Notes under the pieces: model-generated
The model's database searches: none
Told to the model about the DNA's origin: nothing
What the model saw: only the letters and a program-made list of their open reading frames with translations
Assembly: GCF_025971955.1 (NCBI RefSeq)
Contig: NZ_JAPDMX010000001.1
Location: 1-64,000, forward strand
Source of the DNA: Shewanella subflava
GTDB lineage: Bacteria; Pseudomonadota; Gammaproteobacteria; Enterobacterales; Shewanellaceae
Length of the DNA: 64,000 nt
Reading direction: 5' to 3'
Translations under genes and position numbers: made by a program
Shown: piece by piece, positions 8,523-17,626 of the stretch
Numbering within the stretch: the first letter of the stretch is position 1
How the letters are laid out: every line of letters starts with the position of its first letter

Positions 8523-10268
8523 TTACATGCGCTCTAGGGTTTCAATGCCTAATAACGATAAACCGGTTTTTAAGGTGTTAGCCGTTAATTTTGCCAGTAA
8601 AAGACGACTTTGTTTTTGCGCGTCAGTGTCAGCGGCGAGAACTGGGCAAGCTTCGTAGAAGCTAGAAAATTCACTGGCTAGCTCATAGAGGTAGGCGCAT
8701 AACACATGCGGCTGACCTTTGTCTGTCATGCGAATAAGTACTTCATTAAACTGAGCCAGTTTAGTGCCTAAATCTTTTTCCTTTTCATGCTCAAGCACAA
8801 TTTTAGCCTGACTTAAGTCGATGTCTTCAGCACGCTTGAAAATACCCGCTACACGAGTGTAGGCGTAAAGAAGGTAAGGTGCGGTATTACCTTCAAAACT
8901 GAGCATTTGTTCGAAACTGAAAACATAATCACTCGTGCGGTTTTTAGATAAGTCAGCGTATTTCACTGCGCTAATCCCTACTACGCGGGCTATTTCAGTT
9001 AATGTTTGTTCATCCATATCAGGGTTTTTACTACGCACTAACTCAAGCGCGCGAACGTTAGCTTCATCGAGTAAATCAACTAGCTTTACAACACCACCGC
9101 TACGGGTTTTGAATGGACGACCATCTTCACCATTCATGGTGCCAAAACCCATGTGTTCTAACGTCATTTCTGGGCGAACAAATTTTGCCAGACGGGCAAG
9201 GTTAAACACCTGTTGGAAATGCAGTGCTTGACGTAAATCAACAAAATATAATGCACGGTCCGCTTTAAGTACATTTGAACGATAACGCATAGCGGCTAAG
9301 TCGGTAGTGGCATATAAATAACCGCCATCGGCTTTTTGAATGATGACTGGAAGAGGCTCACCCTCTTTGGTTTTAAATTCGTTTTGGAATACCACTTTTG
9401 CGCCGTTGCTTTCGGTTAATAAACCTTGGGCATCTAAGTCGGCAACTACCTGATCTAAATCGGCATTATAAGCACTTTCGCCATGCACATCTTCACGAGT
9501 TAAGCTCACACCTAAACGTTGGTATACGTCTAAACAATGGCTGAGTGAGATATCATTAAACTCACGCCATAATTTGTTGCAGTAAGCATCACCCGATTGC
9601 AGTTTTACCACTAACTGACGCGCGCGCGTTGCGAACTCGGTTGATTCATCAAAGCGAACTTTGGCCGCACGGTAAAAGTTTTCTAAATCAGATAATTCTA
9701 AGGTGGCTTGTTCGCCTTGGGCAGCTCGTAATTCTTCCATATAAGCTAGCAGCATGCCGAACTGGGTACCCCAGTCGCCAACATGATTTTGACGAATAAC
9801 GTTATGGCCTAAAAACGCCAACGCACGTACAACGCTGTCGCCAATAATGGTGGAGCGTAAATGACCTACGTGCATTTCTTTTGCGAGGTTAGGAGAAGAG
9901 TAGTCAACCACGATATTTTGCTTGGCCGGTAATGCGACACCTAAGTGGTCATCATTAAGCGCTTGTTGCAATTGGTTGGCGAGTGCATTGTCATCAATGA
10001 AAAAGTTAATAAAACCTGGGCCGGCAATATCCACCTTAGCCACATGTGAAGACTTGGGGAGCGTGTCGATTATAAGTTGAGCGACTTCACGTGGTGGCTT
10101 ACCGACCACTTTAGTCAGCATCATTGCAAGGTTGGTGGCTAGGTCACCATGGCTTTTATCTTTAGTGCGGTCTACCTGAATACGCGCTTGAAAATCAGCT
10201 GGCACAATACCTTGTTGTTGGAACGAGGCGATGGTTTGTTGTAGTAAAGATTCAATATGTGATTTCAT
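8523..10268 (-). CDS. argS: Arginyl-tRNA synthetase
   Basis: 581 residues, class I aminoacyl-tRNA synthetase that charges tRNA-Arg in the cytosol. The N-terminal Add1-like domain (about 1-110) recognises the tRNA D-loop. The HIGH motif appears as HVGH in [16 protein letters not shown] near residue 130. A canonical KMSKS is lacking, as is usual for ArgRS. The C-terminal DALR anticodon-binding domain follows (about 460-581; [19 protein letters not shown]), ending [13 protein letters not shown] at 10266-10268. The next gene, ftsN, follows by two bases. Confidence 0.98.
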   Translation of the reverse strand: MKSHIESLLQQTIASFQQQGIVPADFQARIQVDRTKDKSHGDLATNLAMMLTKVVGKPPREVAQLIIDTLPKSSHVAKVDIAGPGFINFFIDDNALANQLQQALNDDHLGVALPAKQNIVVDYSSPNLAKEMHVGHLRSTIIGDSVVRALAFLGHNVIRQNHVGDWGTQFGMLLAYMEELRAAQGEQATLELSDLENFYRAAKVRFDESTEFATRARQLVVKLQSGDAYCNKLWREFNDISLSHCLDVYQRLGVSLTREDVHGESAYNADLDQVVADLDAQGLLTESNGAKVVFQNEFKTKEGEPLPVIIQKADGGYLYATTDLAAMRYRSNVLKADRALYFVDLRQALHFQQVFNLARLAKFVRPEMTLEHMGFGTMNGEDGRPFKTRSGGVVKLVDLLDEANVRALELVRSKNPDMDEQTLTEIARVVGISAVKYADLSKNRTSDYVFSFEQMLSFEGNTAPYLLYAYTRVAGIFKRAEDIDLSQAKIVLEHEKEKDLGTKLAQFNEVLIRMTDKGQPHVLCAYLYELASEFSSFYEACPVLAADTDAQKQSRLLLAKLTANTLKTGLSLLGIETLERM

Positions 10269-10414
10269 GGGCCTTTGCTTGCACTAAATTCGTTAATGAA
10301 TGACACGACAGAACCGCATATTTTAGCCGCTTCTGGGGGTAAATTGCTATGTACTTGATGGAATTTTTTATGATTCATCATTCTTAGCCCGTTAACAGCC
10401 CTAATTCCATTGAA

Positions 10415-12610
10415 TTACATTAAATCTTGTGGGTCACGATCGATACTCCAACGGCATTTTTTGGTTTCAGGTAGTTGCTCGATTACGTTAAGGATTTTTT
10501 CAAACTCGACCTGAAGTCTTTGACGTGTTTTAGCTTGAAACATCAATTGTCGACGATATTTACCCGCTTTGCGATCCAATGGTGCAGGAATCGGGCCAAT
10601 GATTTCAAAGGCTTTGTCTTGGGGGAGCAGCTGACTGACTTTGGTGAGAAACTCATCCGCGTCAGCCGCTGAATGCGCTTCAGCGCGAATAAGTACCATG
10701 TGCCAAGCAGGTGGCAGCTGCGCCAACTGCCTTTCTTTAAGTTGTTCGCGGGCAAAATCGCCGTACCCTTGTCGTAATAAACTGCGTAATAAAACATTGT
10801 CGCTTTGGTGGGTTTGTAACAGCACTTTTCCGGGTTTGTCAGCGCGGCCAGCACGCCCTGACACTTGGGTGTATAGCTGACCAAAGCGTTCTGGGGCACG
10901 AAAGTCTGCGCTGAATAATGCCCCGTCTACATCTAATAAACCCACTAAAGTGACGTCTGGAAAATGGTGCCCTTTAGCGAGCATTTGGGTGCCGACCAGT
11001 ATTTTGTATTCGCCTTTGTGAATACCATGCAGTTGTTTTTCTAGTGAGCCTTTGCGCCGAGTGGTATCGCGATCGATACGCACTACAGGGTAATTTGGAA
11101 ATAAGGACGTAAGCGCTTGCTCCAGCTGTTCAGTACCCAAACCATGCCCCATCAACATGGTGCTACCGCATTGATGGCATTGCTTAGGGATCGCATATTG
11201 GTTACCACAATGGTGGCAGCAAATTTCATTTAAGCCCTGATGTACGGTAAAAAATGCATCGCAGCGATCACATTCATGCAAGTGACCACATTCATGGCAT
11301 AACAAGGCTGGAGCAAAACCGCGGCGATTTAAAAATAACAGCACCTGATTACCCGCATCGAGGTGCATGCGCATTTCATTAATTAACGATGATGACATGC
11401 CGCTTTTAAGTGGCTGATTGGTGATATCAATAATGCCTTGTTTAACCTTTTGCGCAGCACCGGCGCGCTCACTTAATGTTAAGTGATGATAACGTCCTGA
11501 TATGGCATTTTGTAATGATTCTAACGAAGGGGTTGCAGTGCCTAATATGATAGGAATGTCTTCATAGTGACCGCGCATAACCGCGAGGTCTCTTGCGTGG
11601 TAGCGCACTCCTTCTTGCTGTTTAAAGCTGGCATCATGCTCTTCATCTAAAATAATTATTCCTGGAAACAACATGGGCGTAAACAAAGCCGAACGGGTGC
11701 CAATAATAATAGCGGCTTGGCCGCTTCTTGCTTGACGCCAAGCGTCGAGGCGTTGGTTGTCGGTTAAACCTGAGTGGATCACCGCAAGATTGACCGCAAA
11801 TCGTCGTTTAAATCGATTGATGGTTTGGGGGGTTAAGCCGATTTCAGGCACCAAAATAAGCGCTTGCTTACCTTGTTTTAAGATGGCTTCAAGCACTGAT
11901 AAATAAACTTCCGTTTTCCCTGACCCCGTTACGCCTTCAAGCAGGGTGCAATTAAAACCCTGTTGCTGATTGAGTATTGATACCGCAACCGCTTGCTGCT
12001 TGTTCAATTTATGCGGTTTTTCAGTGATATCGAGTTGCTGACGCCAGCTTAAATCAATTGCAATTGTTTGTGCTTTACGTTCAACCCAGCCTTTGTCCTC
12101 CAATGCTTTTAATGCTGCTTTACTGTATTCAAGGCTGATAAATTCGTCATGGGTTAATGAATTTTCTGAGAGTGCATCAAATAATTTTTTTTGTGCGGGG
12201 GCACGATTTAGCAGACTCGCTTGTGCGGTTTGTCCTTGGTGGGTTAAGCAATATTGGGTGATTTCTTGCGGGGCAGTATCGGCCCCTTTTCGCAATGCCA
12301 CAGGTAATGCTTGACTGAGCATTTGACCCTGGCTGGTAAAGTAATAGCGTGCAGCCCACAATGTTAACTTATATAAAGCCTCTGGCAATATTGCTTGGGT
12401 ATCGAGAACCTGAGTGATGTTTTTTATTTGGTTTTCGGCTAAATCGCATTTGTCGGTTATCGCAGTGATTAAGCCAATAAGTTGCTGACGTCCGAAAGGG
12501 ACTTTCACCCGCAAACCCACAGCTATGGCAGAAAGGTGTTTTTCTGCAACACGATAACTGAAGTTTGTTCGCAGGGGGACAGGTAAGGCAACTTCAACAT
12601 ACACAGGCAT
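10415..12610 (-). CDS. priA: Primosomal protein N' (PriA), replication restart helicase
   Basis: 3'-to-5' DNA helicase that recognises stalled forks and D-loops and loads the restart primosome. I chose ATG 12608-12610 (MPVYVEVALPVPL), giving 731 residues against 732 in E. coli. The longer frame starts at a TTG at 12628 and adds six unsupported residues. The N-terminal 3'-DNA-binding domain is about 1-105. Walker A is GVTGSGKTE near 235, and DEEHD is the Walker B/DEAH box near 325. A zinc-binding insertion with eight Cys (CHECGH, CDRCD, CCHHCG, CHQCGS) lies near 440-480. The SD upstream is weak. It is monocistronic on this strand, divergent from the FimV-like genes. Confidence 0.97.
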   Translation of the reverse strand: MPVYVEVALPVPLRTNFSYRVAEKHLSAIAVGLRVKVPFGRQQLIGLITAITDKCDLAENQIKNITQVLDTQAILPEALYKLTLWAARYYFTSQGQMLSQALPVALRKGADTAPQEITQYCLTHQGQTAQASLLNRAPAQKKLFDALSENSLTHDEFISLEYSKAALKALEDKGWVERKAQTIAIDLSWRQQLDITEKPHKLNKQQAVAVSILNQQQGFNCTLLEGVTGSGKTEVYLSVLEAILKQGKQALILVPEIGLTPQTINRFKRRFAVNLAVIHSGLTDNQRLDAWRQARSGQAAIIIGTRSALFTPMLFPGIIILDEEHDASFKQQEGVRYHARDLAVMRGHYEDIPIILGTATPSLESLQNAISGRYHHLTLSERAGAAQKVKQGIIDITNQPLKSGMSSSLINEMRMHLDAGNQVLLFLNRRGFAPALLCHECGHLHECDRCDAFFTVHQGLNEICCHHCGNQYAIPKQCHQCGSTMLMGHGLGTEQLEQALTSLFPNYPVVRIDRDTTRRKGSLEKQLHGIHKGEYKILVGTQMLAKGHHFPDVTLVGLLDVDGALFSADFRAPERFGQLYTQVSGRAGRADKPGKVLLQTHQSDNVLLRSLLRQGYGDFAREQLKERQLAQLPPAWHMVLIRAEAHSAADADEFLTKVSQLLPQDKAFEIIGPIPAPLDRKAGKYRRQLMFQAKTRQRLQVEFEKILNVIEQLPETKKCRWSIDRDPQDLM

Positions 12611-12709
12611 AGATTTCCAAAAAGGCAATTAAGGATGTTCATTCTAAGGGGTAATTAGTGTAACGTTATCAGATAAATATAATAATCCGAACTTTAAATA
12701 GGGTGAAAA

Positions 12710-13495
12710 ATGCATAAACTTGGGTTAATGATTAACAGCCTAATATTAATTATGACTTTTTATTGCAGCATGTTATTTGCTGAAGTCTCACATGTCAGTA
12801 TTAATAGTCGTCAGTTTGATTTAAACCAAGTCCCGTCATTAAAAGTGAATTTTATTTCAAAGCACAAAGATTTAAACCAGTTTTATTTTACTATTAAGCA
12901 AGGTAGTGGCCAACATGCTGTCGAGTTAACACTTGCCGCTAGTAGAATAAACCCCTATTTAATCCACTTACATGGAGACACTAAGGTAACCGACAATCAT
13001 GCTACATTAAGTGTATCTATATTTCGTAATGCCGATTGGGTTCAAATAGCAACTTTGCCAATATTTGATGCCCCAAAATCGAATAATTCGGCTGCATTAA
13101 CATCCAGTTTGCAGCAACATCAGACACAATTAAAGTCCAAAAAGGCTGTTGAAACAAATAACGCTATGCATCCATTGGTCAAAGAGACTAGCCCGCTTGT
13201 AGACATAATGCAATTACCCGCAATGATCCCCAATTGCTATGTGGAACGCTCGGACACTGAAACCTTATGGAAAATTGCTAATAGGTATAAAGCACAATGG
13301 AATACCAATGTTTATGGCGCAATGCTTGCCCTATTTGAAGCGAATCAAAAAGCCTTTTCTAAACAACGTATACATTTATTACGTCAAGATGCGTCATTAA
13401 ATTGTCCAGCAGCACATATTTTGGCGCAATACCATGATGTGTCAGTTGACCGGCATACTTTTGAAGTGTTGCAGGCCAAACATGCTGGTTTTTAA
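12710..13495 (+). CDS. FimV-like periplasmic protein, single C-terminal domain
   Basis: 261 residues. A signal peptide (about 1-24, ending MLFA) is followed by an N-terminal beta domain (EVSHVSINSRQFDLNQVPSLKVNF...), a Gln/Ser/Lys-rich linker, and a C-terminal domain from about 175. In that domain the pattern TLWKIA...W..NVYGAMLALFEANQKAF...I..L...LNCP follows the LysM-like core of FimV/HubP proteins (TLW-IA ... M-ALY-ANP-AF ... INLLK-G--L--P). Unlike classical FimV there is no long acidic TPR tail. Two Cys bracket the domain (NCYVER and LNCPAA), probably a disulfide. Peptidoglycan or pilus-assembly binding is inferred. A paralogue lies 179 bases downstream. RBS AGGG precedes the ATG. Confidence 0.6.
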   Translation: MHKLGLMINSLILIMTFYCSMLFAEVSHVSINSRQFDLNQVPSLKVNFISKHKDLNQFYFTIKQGSGQHAVELTLAASRINPYLIHLHGDTKVTDNHATLSVSIFRNADWVQIATLPIFDAPKSNNSAALTSSLQQHQTQLKSKKAVETNNAMHPLVKETSPLVDIMQLPAMIPNCYVERSDTETLWKIANRYKAQWNTNVYGAMLALFEANQKAFSKQRIHLLRQDASLNCPAAHILAQYHDVSVDRHTFEVLQAKHAGF

Positions 13496-13674
13496 AGATT
13501 TAGATGTTGAATTAATCAGTATTTTGTTGCGGCTACAGAGATAAATTCTATATAGTTGTGCTGGGTTACATAATGCGTGATATCTATCTTTGATAGCAAT
13601 CAATAGGCAGTTCAGCATCGATAGTATAATTAAAAAAATCGTATGCCAAGATAAAAACGTTAAAGGATTAATAC

Positions 13675-14955
13675 ATGAAAATCTCTCAGATATGTTTCAC
13701 GTTAGCGGGGTTAGCAATTGGCTCGTTAAGCCAATCTGTTATTGCTGATGTGAGTCATATTGGTATTGAAGCAATGGGGTTTGAGGCTGGTGAACTACCT
13801 AAACTGAACGTCAATGTCGTCAGTGACCATAATGATGCTTCCCTGTTAACTTTTTATATTCGTCAAAAATACAATAATACCGTCGTGCTAGAAAAATTGC
13901 TTGTGGATGAACATAAGCAAAATACCTTTGTTTTGCATGGGGAAGAAAAAATTGTTGATCCCAACTCGTCACTGATTGTGTCTGAATATCGTGACGGTAA
14001 ATGGCAGCAATACTCACCAGTTGCTTTGTTCAGTAACGAGATAAACAACTTATCAGCAAGCCCAGAAGCCGAGAAGCCCGTTGCAATTAAAACCATGAAG
14101 TCGTCAGATGCATACAAGCAGCGCTATCAGGCCGTTGCTAAAGAAAGTTTGGCAAAGCCTGAATACAGCTCTGCCTCAGCGGCTTCAACCTCTACAAAAA
14201 ATACTGCATTGTTCGCGCGCTCACAATCTGACTGTATGATCAACAAAACCTCTGCAGATACCCTTTGGACCGTGGCCTCTAACCATGCAAAATCATGGGG
14301 AACTAACGTATTTGGGGCGATGTTGGCCATCTATCAAACTAACCCTGAGGCTTTTATCAATCAAAATATAAAAAAGCTAAAAGCAGATCGTGAGTTAATT
14401 TGCCCATCCGACGAGACCTTGGCGCAATTTACAAATTCTAATCAAGATAAAAAAACATTTGATGAACTCGTTAAGACTGGTATTGCTCAGCCAAATAGTG
14501 AATTTGAATCTGCAGTCGAAATTGCACTGAAAGAAGATGAAACACAATTGATGGCAAAAAATGAATTAGCGCAAGCTATAAACAATGAGTTTACTCGGCC
14601 CACAGACACAGACACAGACACAGACACAGACACAGACACAGACACAGACACAGACACCGGAGAATTGGTTTCAAACCCAGTTATTCCAGCGGAATGCTCA
14701 ATTGATAGGCAGCCTGAAGACAGCTTGTGGCGAGTGGCGGCCGCTCAGCATAAGTCCTGGCATACCAATATTTTTGGTGCCATGCTAGCCATCTATGATG
14801 CGAATCCAAATGCCTTTGCTCAGCAAAAAATTAATATGCTTATGGCCGACGCCAAGTTAAATTGTCCTTCTCAGGGGATACTCGATCAATATCAAGATGT
14901 GCAAGCGGATAAAAAGAAGTTTGATGATCTCGTTGCTTTGCAAAGTGCAAGCTGA
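13675..14955 (+). CDS. FimV-like periplasmic protein with duplicated C-terminal domain
   Basis: 426 residues. The signal peptide (1-24, SVIA) and N-terminal beta domain (DVSHIGIEAMGFEAGELPKL) align with the upstream neighbour. Two FimV-type domains follow, at about 184-265 (TLWTVA, NVFGAMLAIYQTNPEAF) and 340-422 (SLWRVA, NIFGAMLAIYDANPNAF). Each begins and ends with a Cys that could pair. They are joined by a linker containing a perfect Thr-Asp dipeptide run encoded by a hexanucleotide repeat. The ATG has AAAGGA upstream. It is a tandem paralogue of 12710-13495. Envelope or pilus-related function is inferred only from the FimV resemblance and the nearby msh locus. Confidence 0.6.
   Translation: MKISQICFTLAGLAIGSLSQSVIADVSHIGIEAMGFEAGELPKLNVNVVSDHNDASLLTFYIRQKYNNTVVLEKLLVDEHKQNTFVLHGEEKIVDPNSSLIVSEYRDGKWQQYSPVALFSNEINNLSASPEAEKPVAIKTMKSSDAYKQRYQAVAKESLAKPEYSSASAASTSTKNTALFARSQSDCMINKTSADTLWTVASNHAKSWGTNVFGAMLAIYQTNPEAFINQNIKKLKADRELICPSDETLAQFTNSNQDKKTFDELVKTGIAQPNSEFESAVEIALKEDETQLMAKNELAQAINNEFTRPTDTDTDTDTDTDTDTDTDTGELVSNPVIPAECSIDRQPEDSLWRVAAAQHKSWHTNIFGAMLAIYDANPNAFAQQKINMLMADAKLNCPSQGILDQYQDVQADKKKFDDLVALQSAS
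14601..14657 (+). repeat. Hexanucleotide tandem repeat (CACAGA)n encoding Thr-Asp
   Basis: 57 bases of uninterrupted period-six repeat, 9.5 units, inside the FimV-like gene. Gain or loss of a unit adds or removes one Thr-Asp pair without changing frame, so it would vary linker length rather than switch the gene off. Confidence 0.95.
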
Positions 14956-15103
14956 AAACTGTCGCCAAGTGGTGAAAATAACCGCTTGTGTAAGCATTAA
15001 AGACGCTGTATTATCTCGCGCCTAAAACATATTCTTATTAACTGCATGTGGTGTCCAACTTCGGGTTGTGATAGCGACATGGCCTTCAATTTGAGGTAAC
15101 CCA

Positions 15104-15316
15104 ATGAAACCAGGTATTCACCCAGAGTACGCAGAAATAACCGCAACTTGTACTTGTGGTAACGTAATCAAAGTAAATTCAACTGCAAATAAAGATTTGC
15201 ACTTGGACGTATGTGGTGCATGTCACCCATTCTACACAGGTACTCAGAAGATCGTTGATACCGGTGGACGTATTGACAAGTTCAACAAGCGTTTCGGCAT
15301 GCTTGGTAAAAAATAA
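15104..15316 (+). CDS. rpmE: 50S ribosomal protein L31
   Basis: 70 residues, the zinc-containing (C+) form of bL31. Zinc ligands are Cys16 and Cys18 (TCTCGN) and Cys37 and Cys40 ([12 protein letters not shown]). bL31 bridges the 50S central protuberance and the 30S head. The C+ form is the one replaced by the zinc-free paralogue under zinc limitation. GAGGTAA lies upstream of the ATG. It is monocistronic with a strong terminator. I saw no Zur-type palindrome in the 147 bases upstream. Confidence 0.98.
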   Translation: MKPGIHPEYAEITATCTCGNVIKVNSTANKDLHLDVCGACHPFYTGTQKIVDTGGRIDKFNKRFGMLGKK

Positions 15317-15335
15317 TTGCTTCCGCAATGATATT

Positions 15336-15359
15336 AAAGGCGCCTTAGGCGCCTTTTTT
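15336..15359 (+). terminator. Rho-independent terminator of rpmE
   Basis: AAAGGCGCC (15336-15344), loop TTA, GGCGCC and six T (15354-15359), 20 bases after the stop. Confidence 0.92.
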
Positions 15360-15365
15360 GTTTTC

Positions 15366-15694
15366 AGCCCCTAAACCACCGACTTCAATAGGTGGTTATC
15401 ATCAATTAGGCTCTGCCTGAAGTACGTTCAATGCTATGGAGGAGTCAGGCAATGTTTAACGACTTATTAACATGCCAGGGTTGCCTGCATGGAGGCTTAT
15501 CAGTTCAGTTGAACATAGCTTATACACTCAATTGATATGTAAGCTTTGCTAATGGTGCGGTACAAGCTTCTAAATTAGGGATGATTTAGAAAAGCCTTAA
15601 GGGATATATCTACGGCGTCTTGTTAACGCACGGTAGGAAAGCTCACTTTTAGGTAGTGATATCAAAGCCACCTTCTTCAGAAGGTTGATCTTTT
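15366..15694. mobile_element. Structured non-coding island, possible gutted IS200/IS605-type element
   Basis: About 330 bases without a usable frame but dense in hairpins. AACCACC/GGTGGTT is at 15374-15397 and TGCCTGA/TCAGGCA spans about 15414-15451. TCTAAAT/ATTTAGA lies near 15569-15590, TCACT/AGTGA near 15643-15659, and CCTTCT/AGAAGG near 15670-15683. The two end hairpins share a CCACC core, as expected of subterminal palindromes in IS200/IS605-like elements. Read on the minus strand, the block ending in the CCACC/GGTGG hairpin and GGGGCTG resembles the structured right end of tnpB-carrying elements. No tnpA or tnpB frame survives. This is a pattern-based guess; a structured small RNA gene is the main alternative. 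Confidence 0.35.
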
Positions 15695-16045
15695 ACTTTC
15701 TGCAAAGATGAAAACTGACTTTTTAGTTATAAATAATAGTCTTGTGTACTTAGCTAAGATTGTTGTTATTTTTACTAACATTTATGTCGTAAAATTGGCT
15801 TATTAGGGTTTAATTTTGAAAATGTTTGTTATTTTACTACATTTTTAACTTATTGATTTTAAATAACTCGTAAGTGATAAGTTACTATTACGTTGCTTAT
15901 GCCTTTCAATGGTCGGATCGGTGGGTAAAGTTTGAGTTTTTGATTTATATCCTGTTATTTTTAGCGTATTGTTAACATTTTCCACTGCTGCTTAAATCAG
16001 CAGTTTAGATGTTGTTCACCATATAGCGCACTCAGGATTGATAAA
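15695..16045. other. AT-rich leader region upstream of the malic enzyme gene
   Basis: About 350 bases, very AT-rich, with no frame worth calling. It should hold the maeB promoter. I could not choose one -35/-10 pair with confidence. GGATTG about nine bases before the ATG is the likely SD. Confidence 0.5.
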
Positions 16046-17284
16046 ATGTCAGATTTTCGCCAACAAGCTCTCGACTATCATGAATTTCCCGTACCAGGTA
16101 AAACTGCTGTCTGTTTAACTAAACCCGCTCAATCTAGTCATGATCTCGCACTCGCATATAGTCCTGGCGTTGCCGAACCTGTGCGTGAGATAGCGGCAGA
16201 TCCTGAAACCGCATATCGCTATACCAACAAAGGTAATACGGTTGCCGTTATTTCTAATGGTACGGCTATCCTCGGCCTAGGTAATTTAGGTCCTTTGGCA
16301 TCAAAGCCAGTGATGGAAGGCAAGTCATTACTGTTTAAGCGTTTCGCAAATATTGACTCTATTGATATCGAAGTAAAGCACCGCACATCAGAAGAGTTTA
16401 TTAATACTGTTGAAGCAATTGCCGATACGTTTGGCGGCATTAATCTTGAAGATATTAAAGCGCCCGAATGCTTCCAGATAGAAAAAGAGCTCATCGCACG
16501 TTGTAACATACCTGTGTTTCATGATGATCAACATGGCACTGCGATTGTGACTGCAGCGGGTATGTTAAATGCGCTTGAGATTCAGGGTAAGGATATCAAA
16601 GATGCAGTGTTCGTTTGTTTAGGTGCTGGCGCTGCAGCAATCGCCTGCATGACAATGATCGTTAAATGTGGTGCTTTACGTGAAAACATTTATATGCTCG
16701 ATCGTCAGGGCGTGATTCATACTCGCCGTGATGATTTGAATGAATACAAAGCGTTATTTGCCAACAACACTGATAAGCGCACCCTACAAGATGTGATTGA
16801 AGGTGCGGATGCATTTTTAGGCTTATCTGGTGCTAATTTACTCACCGAGGATGACATCAAATTAATGGCGCCTAATCCGGTTATTTTTGCATGTTCAAAT
16901 CCTGATCCTGAAATTAAACCCGATTTAGCCCATAGCATCCGTAAGGATCTCATCATGGGAACAGGACGCAGTGATTATCCTAATCAGGTCAATAATGTGC
17001 TTTGTTTCCCGTTCATTTTCCGCGGGGCGCTGGACGTTAGAGCATCGGTGATTAATGATGAAATGAAATTAGCGGCGGTGTATGCCATAGCAGATTTAGC
17101 CAAAGAGCCTGTTCCAGAAGATGTGTTAGCGGCTTATCCGAACGTAAGCGAATTAAGTTTTGGTGCTGAATATGTCTTACCTAAGCCAATGGACCCAAGA
17201 TTATTAGTCAATGTTGCACGTGCTGTTGCACAAGCTGCAATCGACTCCGGTGTGGCTAAAGTCACCACTTTACCAGTATATTAA
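16046..17284 (+). CDS. maeB: Short-form malic enzyme (oxaloacetate-decarboxylating malate dehydrogenase)
   Basis: 412 residues. It converts malate to pyruvate and CO2 with reduction of NAD(P), linking the TCA cycle to pyruvate. The malic domain (about 1-160) carries AYSPGVAEPV and the metal-site region (VFHDDQHGTAIV near 157). The Rossmann domain (from about 165) has GAGAAAIA. It aligns with the N-terminal half of E. coli MaeB but stops there: the phosphotransacetylase-like C-terminal domain of the 750-residue form is absent. Short forms are common in bacteria, so this is not a truncation; a normal terminator follows. NAD versus NADP preference cannot be read safely. Confidence 0.92.
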   Translation: MSDFRQQALDYHEFPVPGKTAVCLTKPAQSSHDLALAYSPGVAEPVREIAADPETAYRYTNKGNTVAVISNGTAILGLGNLGPLASKPVMEGKSLLFKRFANIDSIDIEVKHRTSEEFINTVEAIADTFGGINLEDIKAPECFQIEKELIARCNIPVFHDDQHGTAIVTAAGMLNALEIQGKDIKDAVFVCLGAGAAAIACMTMIVKCGALRENIYMLDRQGVIHTRRDDLNEYKALFANNTDKRTLQDVIEGADAFLGLSGANLLTEDDIKLMAPNPVIFACSNPDPEIKPDLAHSIRKDLIMGTGRSDYPNQVNNVLCFPFIFRGALDVRASVINDEMKLAAVYAIADLAKEPVPEDVLAAYPNVSELSFGAEYVLPKPMDPRLLVNVARAVAQAAIDSGVAKVTTLPVY

Positions 17285-17327
17285 TTGCGCGATTACAAAA
17301 TGTAGCGTATGTAAATAACATCGTGTT

Positions 17328-17351
17328 AAAAGGGGCTTCGGCCCCTTTTTA
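17328..17351 (+). terminator. Rho-independent terminator of maeB
   Basis: AAAAGGGGC, a stable TTCG tetraloop, GCCCC and five T, 44 bases after the stop. Confidence 0.95.
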
Positions 17352-17626
17352 ATTTTTATTAACAATGTGATAGTGTTTAAAGCACATTAATAACGTCAGA
17401 GTTAGGTATACTAAGGGCAACAATAATAATAAACCTCAATATGGAATGATCACAGCCTATCAAAGCACCATGATTACACCTGAATAAGATGAATTTACTG
17501 AGTGTCTAGTATGACGTCGTTGATTCGCAATGCTAAGGTGTAGCAACTTTGATAACCATCGCGCTGACTCGTTCCTTCTGTATCACTTGAGTTGTCATTA
17601 ATAACGTCCAGCAGGAAAGCGGATAG

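Noticed and set aside
14585..14788. Gln-Thr repeat frame in the FimV-like gene
   Set aside because: A +1 frame reading of the CACAGA repeat; the surrounding conserved protein is in the other frame.
16046..17284. Malic enzyme as a truncated pseudogene of long MaeB
   Set aside because: The short form is a known complete enzyme and a terminator follows the stop directly.
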